Shown here one piece after another: positions 1 through 5,691 of a stretch of DNA of 5,691 bases. The stretch spans positions 21,207-26,897 of the forward strand of contig JAHZEE010000002.1 in the NCBI GenBank assembly GCA_019421975.1, in the 5' to 3' direction. The position numbers and the translations under genes were made by a program. The notes under the pieces are model-generated. The model made no database searches, was not told where the DNA came from, and was given only the letters and a program-made list of their open reading frames with translations. The DNA is from Clostridiales bacterium. Lineage in GTDB: Bacteria; Bacillota; Clostridia; Oscillospirales; Oscillospiraceae. How positions within the stretch are numbered: the stretch's first letter is position 1; each line of letters begins with the position of its first letter.

Positions 1-1
1 G

Positions 2-70
2 GATTGGAATACGGCGCTAAAGATGATCCGGCTGCTGCCGGTTTTACATAGATGGCATAAAAGAAGATGA
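2..70 (+). CDS. possible 3' end of an upstream gene (partial, uncertain)
   Basis: The reading frame starting at base 2 is open from the left edge to a TGA at 68-70 and would give a 22-residue tail ending in LHRWHKRR. Over its first 13 codons about ten third positions are G or C, as in the gene that follows, which favours this frame. A competing frame starting at base 1 is also open, to a TAG at 49-51, but its third positions are mostly A or T. If the first frame is real, its stop lies just upstream of the ribosome binding site of the large surface-protein gene, so the two would be in one transcript. Twenty-two codons are too few to recognise a family, and chance openness is quite possible. 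No divergent gene starts here: the minus-strand ATGs at 58 and 49 meet a TAA almost at once. Confidence 0.25.
   Translation, partial: DWNTALKMIRLLPVLHRWHKRR
28..45 (+). terminator. weak hairpin followed by four T (possible terminator)
   Basis: CCGGC at 28-32 pairs with GCCGG at 37-41 around a TGCT loop, and TTTT follows at 42-45. The stem is only 5 bp and the T run is short and broken by ACA, so this is at best a weak intrinsic terminator for an upstream gene. It would conflict with the idea that the upstream reading frame continues to 70, since a terminator rarely sits inside its own gene. It may simply be a chance GC-rich inverted repeat. Confidence 0.2.
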
Positions 71-77
71 AAAGGAG
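71..77 (+). promoter_or_regulatory. ribosome binding site AAAGGAG that sets the start at 85
   Basis: AAAGGAG at 71-77 is a near-consensus Shine-Dalgarno sequence with 7 bases between it and the ATG at 85. An in-frame ATG also exists at 67, but it lies upstream of this site and has only a weak purine stretch (AGAAG) directly before it. The start at 85 also gives a cleaner signal peptide, with the charged n-region beginning MKHSIRR. I see no convincing -35/-10 pair in bases 1-66, so the promoter is either weak or upstream of the window. Confidence 0.85.
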
Positions 78-84
78 CGCAAAT

Positions 85-177
85 ATGAAACACAGTATTA
101 GGCGGATTGCATCCATGTCCTTGGCGCTGGTGATGGCACTGCAGCTGGTCTCAGTTGCCCCCATGCAGGCGGCAGCG
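85..177 (+). other. signal peptide of the surface phosphoesterase
   Basis: Residues 1-31 have a basic n-region (MKHSIRR), a hydrophobic core (about residues 10-25, Ala/Leu/Val/Met rich) and a small-residue c-region ending in QAAA before DPAP. Cleavage is most likely after the third Ala of AAA, leaving a mature protein that starts DPAP. There is no lipobox cysteine, so this is not a lipoprotein; retention at the surface is explained by the C-terminal SLH repeats instead. Confidence 0.85.
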
Positions 178-3100
178 GATCCGGCGCCGCGAGAGGTCAA
201 TGGACAGACTGTTTGGCGTTATCTGGATGACGGAACAGACCCGGCGGCGGGCCAGGCGGACCGTACCGCCTGGGCGGACCCGGCCTTTGACGACAGCCAG
301 TGGAAACAGGCGGCAGGGCCGTTTGGCTCTAAAAAGGGACAGCTGCATCTGGAGAGCGGATTTGACGCCAAAACGCTGTTGGACGGTTGCGATGGGGTCA
401 ACGACTACCCCGCCTATTTCTTCCGCACCACCTTCCAAATTGATTCTCTCGAGGGCGTGACGAAGCTGGAGGGAACCCTGGAGCACGACGACGCGGCCAT
501 CGTCTATCTCAACGGCAAGCAGATCGCGGCCTATGATGCAGACGGCATCACGGAGAACCTGCAGTATGCCGGCGTCAGCGCCGGGACGCCCAAAACGGAG
601 ACCTTCACAGTGACAGATCTGGAACTGCTGCACGAGGGGGAAAACACCCTCGCCGTAGAGCTTCACAATGACCGGCAGACCAGCTCGGATATCTGGTTTT
701 ATCTGACCGAGCTGTCTCTCTCCGATACAGAGATTGTCCCCGTACAGTCCAGTCTTTCGCTGTCCGTTGGCGCAGATGAGCATGAGCGGAACATCACCTG
801 GTATTCCGACAGCCCGGCGCCCGGCACAGTCCTCTGGGCTGAGCAGAGCGACCTGCAGGACGGCCAGATGCCGGAAGATGCCGCCCAAGCGACGGCCCAG
901 ATCCAGCAGTCCGGCAGGGCGGGCCAGTATTCAAACCAAGCGACCATGACGGGCCTGGAGGACGGCGTCACCTACGCCTATCAGCTCGTCAACGGTGAGA
1001 CGAAATCTGAAATTTACACCTTCCGCACCGGCAGCGGCAGCGGAGCGTTCTCCTTTGCCATGGCGGGCGACCCGCAGATTGGCGCCGGGAGCACCTCCAC
1101 CGACACGGAGGGCTGGGACAAGACCCTGCGCCTGGTGGCAGAGGATCCCGCCTTTGACGGAGTGGAGTTTTTGCTCTCCGCAGGCGACCAGGTCAACACC
1201 GCCAGCGATGAGGACCAGTACGACGGCTATCTGAACCATGAGGAACTGACATCCATACCAGTGGCGACGGTCATCGGAAATCATGACAGCAGCAGCGCCG
1301 CCTACGATGCGCATTTCAATGTACCCAACGAGGATGCGACCCTGGGCGGAACAGCCGCCGGAAACGACTACTATTTTGTCTATGAGAACACCCTGTTTAT
1401 GGTCCTCAACAGCAACAACCGCTCCACGGCAGAGCACCGGGCGTTTATGGAAAAGGCCATCGAGGCGACGGCGGATGAAAACATCCAGTGGAAGGTTGTG
1501 AGCCTGCATCACTCGATCTACTCGGTGGCGAGCCATGCGGAGGACACGGACATTCTGGAGCGCAGAGCGCAGCTGGCGCCGGTATTCCAGGAGCTGGACA
1601 TCGATGTGGTGCTGATGGGCCACGACCATGTGTATGTGCGCAGCTACATGATGGACGGCCTCACCCCCATCGAGACCTCTGACAAATACACAGATGCAGA
1701 CGGCGACGGCGTTCCGGAGGCGGTGACAGATCCGGAAGGGATTCTGTATGTGACAGCCAACTCCGCCTCCGGCTCCAAATTTTACACGATCAAAAACATC
1801 GTCTATCCCTACAGTGCGGTTCAGAACCAGGAGCGGGTTCCCAATATCTCCCGGGTGGACATCACGGACAGCAGCTTTACCATCACCACCTACCGCACCA
1901 GCGACATGAGCGTCGTAGACACCTTCTCCATTTTGAGATCTGAGCCGGAGAACGCGCTGGACGGCGTTGTCATCAGCCAGGTCTATGGCGGCGGCGGGAA
2001 AGGCGACGGGCCTATCAGCCACAGCTTTATTGAGCTGTACAACACCACCGGAGAGGATCTCTCGCTGCAGGGCGCATCGCTCGTCTACAGCTCCAACCGT
2101 GAGAACCAAGACGGCAAGCATGCGGGGAGCACCTGGACAGGGACCGACACTGCGCCCGCGCAGCTCACGCTGGAGCTCACCGGTGTCATTCCGGCCCATG
2201 GCTCCTATCTGGTGCGCTGCGCTGCCGAGCAGACCGACGCACCGCTGCTGCGTCTGGAGCAGGCCGACCAGCAGTGGGAGCAGGTGATTGACAATGCGCA
2301 GTACTGCATCTGGCTCAAGTCCGGCGATACGGTTGCAGACGCTGTGGCCGTGACCGACGCGGGCGGAGAGGGCAGCGCGCTGAGCGGTATCTCCAAGCAG
2401 AAGTCCATTCGCCGCCTGGTGGCAGCGGGGAGCTTTGCCGACACCGATCAGAACAGCGCAGACTTTGAGCTCATTGAATACAAGGATCAGAGCGAGGCGT
2501 TTGTCGCGCACTATGCACCCAAAACGGCGGCAGACGGCGCCTGGACGCCCAGCGCCTATCAAGAGCCTGTGACGCCGGCAGACCTGATTGACGGGTTTGA
2601 AAATGGGAAGGGCAGCCTGGATATGACGGCGATTGCCCGCTACGATTCCGGTATGACGGATGCAGAGGGCGGCGTCATGGAGATTGTGGACTACAACGCC
2701 AAGACCGGGTACGCCTATGCCGTCAATGGCAAGAGCGGCACCCTGGCGGCCATCTCCCTGGCAGAGCTGGAGAAGGGCGCGCAGATCCAGATGCTGGAGG
2801 CAAACACCATCGATGTCAAACATCTGGTGCAGGACAGCGGGGGTGTATATGGAGACATGACCTCTGTGGCCATCTCCCCGGACGGCCAGACGCTGGCAGC
2901 GGCAGTTCAGGCGTCGGACTATACCGAGCGCGGCCTGGTGCTCCTGTTCACCTGCGAGGCCGACGGCACGCTCACCTTCCGTCAGGCCGTTGAGACCGGG
3001 GTGCAGCCGGATATGGTGACCTTTACCCCCGATGGTAAAAAAATTCTGACCGCTAACGAGGCAGAGCCGCGGCAGGGCTATGACGCCGAGGATCCGGCGG

Positions 3101-4737
3101 GCTCGGTGACGGTGATTGAGGTGGAGACCCTGCAGGCGCAGACCGTCGGGTTTGAAGCGTATGATGCGCCGGAGGCGCGCCAGGCGCTGGTGGAGGCCGG
3201 TGTGCTGGTGCGCAAGGGGGCAGACCCCTCTGCGGACTTCGAGCCGGAATACATTGCAGCCACCGATGAGACTGCCTATGTGACCTTGCAGGAGGCCAAC
3301 GCCATTGCGGTGCTGGATCTGAACAGCCTGACCTTTACCGGCATCTACTCCGCCGGATTTGAGGACTACAGCAGCACGCCGGTGGACATCGACAAAAAGG
3401 ACGGGACCTATGCTCCCAAGACCTATGAGGGCCTCAAGGGCATCCGGATGCCGGACGCCATCAGCCTGTACCAGACAGGCGGCGCCACCTATCTGCTCAC
3501 AGCCAACGAGGGCGACGCCAGACAGTGGGGCGAGGACAGCAACGAGGCGGAGGTCAACTTCGGCAAGCAGGACGCCCAGTCCCCGGCGGGAAATATCACC
3601 CAGGCCTCCGGCCTGACCGGCAAGGTGGTGTTCTTCCAGACTGCAGATTATGACGGACTGCAGGCTGGCACAGACTATCTGTTTGGCGGCCGCAGCTTCA
3701 CCCTGTACCGGGTGGACGAGACGGGCCTGCACGAGCTGTTTACCAGTGCGGACGACTTTGAGGCCAGGACGGCGGAATATCTGGCGGAATATTTCAACTG
3801 CTCCAACGACAGCCTGGAGGTGGACGACCGCTCCGGCAAGAAGGGCCCGGAGCCGGAGACTGTGACCGTGGGAAAAGTGGGCGAGTCGACCTATGCCTTC
3901 ATCACCCTCGAGCGCATCGGCGGTGTGATGGCCTATGACATCACGGACCCGGAAAAGGTGAGTTATGTCAACTATCTGAACAGCCGGGACTTCAGCAAGG
4001 CGGTGGGAGCAGACGATTCGCCGGAGGGACTGAAATTTATCCCGGCGGCACAGAGCCCCACAGACACGGCGCTGCTGCTGGCGGCCTGTGAGGTGGGCGG
4101 CACCGTGGCGGTCTACGAGCTGACCGGGCGCGATGGCGGCGCGGACGACTCGGACGGTGGCAATCACAGCAGCGGCGGCGGCACGACCGTCCGCCCGTCG
4201 ACGGTGATTCCGGAGCCGTTCACCGATGTACAGGCGGGAGACTGGTACTACGACGCAGTGGTCTATGCGGTGAAAAACGGCCTGATGAACGGAACCTCGT
4301 ACAGCCAGTTCAGCCCGGACAGCACCACAACCCGCGGTATGATTGTCACCATCCTGTACCGCCACGCAGGCCAGCCGGCGGTGCAGATTGGCGGTTTTAC
4401 CGATGTGGCGGCAGATGCGTACTATGCCGACGCCATCGCATGGGCGGCGGCGCAGGGCATTGCCCAGGGCTATGGCGACGGCCGCTTTGGTCCGGACGAT
4501 CCGATCACCCGCGAGCAGTTGGCGGCGATGCTCTACCGCTATGCAGGAAGCCCGGAGCCGGCAGAAACGGAGCTGCCCTTCCAGGACAGCGCCGCGGTCA
4601 GCGCCTACGCGCGGCCGGCGGTGTGCTGGGCCACAGAGCAGGGGATCCTGAACGGTAAGACAGGCAACCTGCTGGACCCGCAGGCAATGGCAACCCGCGC
4701 CCAGACGGCGCAGATGCTGCAGAATTACCTGCAGTGA
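85..4737 (+). CDS. SLH-anchored surface metallophosphoesterase with lamin tail and choice-of-anchor I domains
   Basis: A 1550-residue secreted protein (numbered from the ATG at 85). A Sec-type signal peptide covers residues 1-31. Next come a jelly-roll, galactose-binding-like sandwich (about 38-214, with 'VYLNGK' and 'NTLAVELHN') and a fibronectin-like domain as at the N-terminus of purple acid phosphatases (218-316). The calcineurin-like phosphoesterase spans about 320-618 and has GDPQ (D329), AGDQVN (D368), GNHD (N399, H400), HHSIYS (H476) and GHDH (H513, H515), so the bimetal site looks complete. A lamin tail domain (626-800, 'VVISQVYGGGG', 'FIELYN'), a choice-of-anchor I beta-propeller-like domain (830-1348), a Gly/Ser/Asp linker (1349-1376) and three SLH repeats follow. 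Established: this phosphoesterase fold hydrolyses phosphate mono- or diesters, and SLH triplets bind pyruvylated cell-wall polymer. Inferred: a cell-surface enzyme releasing phosphate from nucleotides, nucleic acids or other esters. The substrate cannot be read from sequence. No frameshift or internal stop is present. It ends at the terminator shared with the convergent aldolase. Confidence 0.93.
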   Translation: MKHSIRRIASMSLALVMALQLVSVAPMQAAADPAPREVNGQTVWRYLDDGTDPAAGQADRTAWADPAFDDSQWKQAAGPFGSKKGQLHLESGFDAKTLLDGCDGVNDYPAYFFRTTFQIDSLEGVTKLEGTLEHDDAAIVYLNGKQIAAYDADGITENLQYAGVSAGTPKTETFTVTDLELLHEGENTLAVELHNDRQTSSDIWFYLTELSLSDTEIVPVQSSLSLSVGADEHERNITWYSDSPAPGTVLWAEQSDLQDGQMPEDAAQATAQIQQSGRAGQYSNQATMTGLEDGVTYAYQLVNGETKSEIYTFRTGSGSGAFSFAMAGDPQIGAGSTSTDTEGWDKTLRLVAEDPAFDGVEFLLSAGDQVNTASDEDQYDGYLNHEELTSIPVATVIGNHDSSSAAYDAHFNVPNEDATLGGTAAGNDYYFVYENTLFMVLNSNNRSTAEHRAFMEKAIEATADENIQWKVVSLHHSIYSVASHAEDTDILERRAQLAPVFQELDIDVVLMGHDHVYVRSYMMDGLTPIETSDKYTDADGDGVPEAVTDPEGILYVTANSASGSKFYTIKNIVYPYSAVQNQERVPNISRVDITDSSFTITTYRTSDMSVVDTFSILRSEPENALDGVVISQVYGGGGKGDGPISHSFIELYNTTGEDLSLQGASLVYSSNRENQDGKHAGSTWTGTDTAPAQLTLELTGVIPAHGSYLVRCAAEQTDAPLLRLEQADQQWEQVIDNAQYCIWLKSGDTVADAVAVTDAGGEGSALSGISKQKSIRRLVAAGSFADTDQNSADFELIEYKDQSEAFVAHYAPKTAADGAWTPSAYQEPVTPADLIDGFENGKGSLDMTAIARYDSGMTDAEGGVMEIVDYNAKTGYAYAVNGKSGTLAAISLAELEKGAQIQMLEANTIDVKHLVQDSGGVYGDMTSVAISPDGQTLAAAVQASDYTERGLVLLFTCEADGTLTFRQAVETGVQPDMVTFTPDGKKILTANEAEPRQGYDAEDPAGSVTVIEVETLQAQTVGFEAYDAPEARQALVEAGVLVRKGADPSADFEPEYIAATDETAYVTLQEANAIAVLDLNSLTFTGIYSAGFEDYSSTPVDIDKKDGTYAPKTYEGLKGIRMPDAISLYQTGGATYLLTANEGDARQWGEDSNEAEVNFGKQDAQSPAGNITQASGLTGKVVFFQTADYDGLQAGTDYLFGGRSFTLYRVDETGLHELFTSADDFEARTAEYLAEYFNCSNDSLEVDDRSGKKGPEPETVTVGKVGESTYAFITLERIGGVMAYDITDPEKVSYVNYLNSRDFSKAVGADDSPEGLKFIPAAQSPTDTALLLAACEVGGTVAVYELTGRDGGADDSDGGNHSSGGGTTVRPSTVIPEPFTDVQAGDWYYDAVVYAVKNGLMNGTSYSQFSPDSTTTRGMIVTILYRHAGQPAVQIGGFTDVAADAYYADAIAWAAAQGIAQGYGDGRFGPDDPITREQLAAMLYRYAGSPEPAETELPFQDSAAVSAYARPAVCWATEQGILNGKTGNLLDPQAMATRAQTAQMLQNYLQ
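1042..1938 (+). other. calcineurin-like metallophosphoesterase domain (catalytic region)
   Basis: This region encodes residues about 320-618 and all the conserved blocks of the superfamily in the right order: GDPQ, GDQVN, GNHD, HHS and GHDH. The order and the fibronectin-like domain directly before it match purple acid phosphatase-like enzymes. Two points differ from the classical plant and animal members: the residue three after the second-block Asp is Asn371, where they have the Tyr that binds Fe(III), and the first block carries Gln331 two residues after its Asp. A DxDxDG loop (residues 537-542) follows the last His block. Metal identity and mono- versus diesterase activity are not predictable from this alone. 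Confidence 0.88.
1960..2484 (+). other. lamin tail domain (LTD) region
   Basis: Residues about 626-800 begin with VVISQVYGGGG and contain FIELYN, a Thr/Leu-rich strand pair, 'IPAHGSYLV' and a late 'DTDQNSADFEL' block, the recognisable course of bacterial lamin tail domains. These immunoglobulin-like domains are common in large exported bacterial nucleases and phosphoesterases and are thought to bind nucleic acid, protein or membrane. The role here is inferred to be substrate or surface binding. Confidence 0.82.
2572..4128 (+). other. choice-of-anchor I domain, predicted beta-propeller
   Basis: Residues about 830-1348 show the landmarks I associate with the choice-of-anchor I family: 'YDSG' followed by 'GGVMEIVDYN', 'VAISPDGQTLAAAV', 'PDMVTFTPDGKKILTANEAE', 'LLTANEGDARQWGED', 'FGGRSFTLY', 'TLERIGGVMAYDI' and a closing 'SPEGLKFIPAAQSP' with 'CEVGGTVAVYEL'. 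The repeated 'SPDGQ/TPDGKK' strand turns are typical of YncE/WD-like propellers. The family name reflects a conserved body joined to different C-terminal anchors; here the anchor is a triplet of SLH repeats. No catalytic activity can be assigned with confidence to this part. Confidence 0.82.
4213..4734 (+). repeat. three S-layer homology (SLH) repeats
   Basis: Residues about 1377-1429, 1437-1488 and 1497-1550 are three diverged copies of the same unit: an F-x-D start, an aromatic/Ala helix with a 'G(L/I)xxG' turn, then FSPD/FGPD and a TR motif. The wall-binding TRAE-type motifs are TTRGM (1415-1419), ITREQ (1474-1478) and ATRAQ (1536-1540); the key Arg is kept in each. Three tandem SLH units fold into one wall-binding module that attaches non-covalently to pyruvylated secondary cell-wall polysaccharide. 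The third copy is the most diverged, with FQD for F-T-D and LLDPQ in place of FSPD. Confidence 0.95.
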
Positions 4738-4739
4738 GG

Positions 4740-4777
4740 AAAAAGGCGCCCCGGATTACATCCGGGGCGCCTTTTTT
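4740..4777. terminator. bidirectional rho-independent terminator between convergent genes
   Basis: A 12-bp GC-rich stem (4745-4756 with 4760-4771) closes on a TAC loop. It is flanked by five A on the left (4740-4744) and six T on the right (4772-4777), so read from either strand it is a strong hairpin followed by a U run. On the plus strand it starts a few bases after the surface-protein stop; on the minus strand the stem starts about 26 bases after the aldolase stop. It therefore most likely ends both transcripts. The rest of the 60-base spacer (4778-4797) shows nothing else. Confidence 0.93.
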
Positions 4778-4797
4778 GTCTTTTACAGGCGGGGTCT

Positions 4798-5691
4798 TCA
4801 TGCCTTGCCGTCGGAGCCGAGCACATCGACAATCTTGTGCTTGACCATCTCGCGGATGTTGTCGCGGCCGGGGGCGAGGTACTGGCGGGGGTCAAAGGCG
4901 GCGGGGTTCTCCGCCAGAAACTTCCGCACACCCGCGGTCATGGCCAGACGCAGATCGGTGTCGATGTTGATCTTGCAGACCGCCATGGTCGCGGCCTGGC
5001 GCAGCATCTGCTCCGGAATTCCGATGGCCGCCTCCAATTTGCCGCCGTTGGCGTTGATGGTGGCCACATGCTCCTGCATGACGGAGGATGCGCCGTGCAG
5101 CACGATGGGGAAGCCGGGCAGGCGTCTGGCGACCTCCTCCAGAATGTCAAAGCGGAGCTGGGGCTTCTGGCCCGGCTTGTACTTAAACGCGCCGTGGCTG
5201 GTGCCGATGGCGATGGCGAGCGAGTCAACCCCCGTCTTGTCCACAAACTCCTCGACCTCCTCCGGCCGGGTGTAGGAGGAGTCGGCCTCCGAGACCTGTA
5301 CAGCGTCCTCGATACCGGCCAGCCGGCCCAGCTCGCCCTCCACCACCACGCCGTGGGCGTGGGCGTACTCCACCACCTCCCGGGTGATGCGGATGTTCTC
5401 CTCAAAGGCGTGCTTGCTGCCGTCGATCATGACGGAGGTAAAGCCGCCGTCAATACAGCTCTTGCAGATTTCAAAGTTCTCGCCGTGGTCCAGATGCAGG
5501 CAGATGGGCAGATCGGTGTCCTCGATGGCCGCCTCGACCAGCTTCATGAGGTAGACATGCTTGGCGTATTTTCGGGCGCCGGCGGAGACCTGAAGAATCA
5601 GCGGAGACCGGGTCTCTGCGGCCGCCTCGGTGATTCCCTGGATGATCTCCATATTATTGACATTAAACGCACCGATGGCGTAGCCGCCGGT
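4798..5691 (-). CDS. fba: class II fructose-1,6-bisphosphate aldolase (5' end outside window)
   Basis: Catalyses the reversible cleavage of fructose-1,6-bisphosphate to dihydroxyacetone phosphate and glyceraldehyde-3-phosphate, a cytoplasmic step of glycolysis and gluconeogenesis. 297 residues are visible, from TGGYAIGAFNVNN at the window edge to GSDGKA and a TGA. Counted from the edge, HLDHG gives the catalytic Asp68 and zinc ligand His69; VEGELGRLAGIED (117-129) is the second family signature; GTSHGA gives His166; VLHGAS gives His199; and NIDTDLR (242-248) binds substrate phosphate. NxDTDLR resembles Helicobacter and clostridial aldolases more than tagatose-bisphosphate aldolases (GatY/KbaY), which have NVATE-like sequence there, though some tagatose activity cannot be excluded. 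The ATG at 5650-5652 is not the start: the conserved GGYAIGAFNVNN precedes it in frame and no ribosome binding site is next to it. Probably about 10-16 residues are missing. The reading frame is intact. Confidence 0.95.
   Translation of the reverse strand, partial: TGGYAIGAFNVNNMEIIQGITEAAAETRSPLILQVSAGARKYAKHVYLMKLVEAAIEDTDLPICLHLDHGENFEICKSCIDGGFTSVMIDGSKHAFEENIRITREVVEYAHAHGVVVEGELGRLAGIEDAVQVSEADSSYTRPEEVEEFVDKTGVDSLAIAIGTSHGAFKYKPGQKPQLRFDILEEVARRLPGFPIVLHGASSVMQEHVATINANGGKLEAAIGIPEQMLRQAATMAVCKINIDTDLRLAMTAGVRKFLAENPAAFDPRQYLAPGRDNIREMVKHKIVDVLGSDGKA

Noticed and set aside
67..69. ATG at 67 as the start of the surface protein
   Set aside because: The strong AAAGGAG at 71-77 lies downstream of it and is correctly spaced for the ATG at 85. 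Starting at 67 would only add six residues (MKRSAN) before the signal peptide.
97..111. Twin-arginine (Tat) export signal
   Set aside because: An RR pair is present in the n-region and some phosphatases use Tat, but the flanking residues (S-I-R-R-I-A-S) do not fit the S/T-R-R-x-F-L-K consensus; a Sec signal is the simpler reading.
931..4365. A 1144-codon open frame on the minus strand opposite the surface-protein gene
   Set aside because: Its codons are exactly in register with the sense codons, so it stays open simply because the sense gene avoids TTA, CTA and TCA, which are rare in GC-rich genomes; its stop at 931-933 is a sense TCA Ser codon. Its putative product is rich in Arg, His, Val and Gly with no recognisable domain or ribosome binding site, while the sense product has many clear domains.
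4805..5275. Plus-strand and alternative minus-strand open frames across the aldolase gene
   Set aside because: They overlap a fully conserved aldolase reading frame and give low-complexity Ser/Arg/Pro/Trp-rich products, typical shadows in GC-rich coding DNA.
5650..5652. ATG as the start of the aldolase
   Set aside because: The frame continues upstream to the window edge through the conserved GGYAIGAFNVNN segment, which is part of the family's N-terminal strand, and there is no Shine-Dalgarno sequence before this ATG.
1..5691. CRISPR array, insertion sequence, tRNA/rRNA, phage or defence system
   Set aside because: There are no regularly spaced direct repeats, terminal inverted repeats, transposase-like or nuclease-system genes, and the two genes with their terminator account for nearly all of the sequence.

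Overview
This window looks like chromosomal DNA from a GC-rich, Gram-positive-type anaerobe of the Clostridia, plausibly a gut Oscillospiraceae relative. The reasons are three C-terminal S-layer homology (SLH) repeats of the clostridial 'TRGM / TREQ / TRAQ' style, a strong AAAGGAG ribosome binding site, strongly GC-biased third codon positions, and a class II fructose-bisphosphate aldolase of the clostridial/Helicobacter 'NxDTDLR' type. The lineage is inferred from protein style and not from a marker gene.

Layout. Bases 1-66 hold no complete gene; they may carry the last codons of an upstream gene and a weak hairpin. Bases 85-4737 (+) encode one 1550-residue secreted surface protein. In order it has a signal peptide, a jelly-roll beta-sandwich, a purple-acid-phosphatase-type fibronectin-like domain, a calcineurin-like metallophosphoesterase with its metal-ligand motifs intact, a lamin tail domain, a large choice-of-anchor I beta-propeller-like domain, a Gly/Ser/Asp linker and three SLH repeats. 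Bases 4738-4797 are the spacer between convergent genes and are largely filled by a near-perfect palindromic terminator that can work in both directions. Bases 4798-5691 (-) are a class II fructose-1,6-bisphosphate aldolase whose N-terminal codons lie beyond the right edge.

The two genes do not obviously work together. They converge on a shared terminator; one is a cell-wall-anchored extracellular phosphoesterase and the other is cytoplasmic glycolysis/gluconeogenesis. The most interesting content is the domain combination of the large surface protein, which suggests extracellular phosphate-ester or nucleotide scavenging, and its phosphoesterase site, which resembles purple acid phosphatases but has Asn where they have the metal-binding Tyr. 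I see no CRISPR array, mobile element, tRNA, rRNA or defence system.
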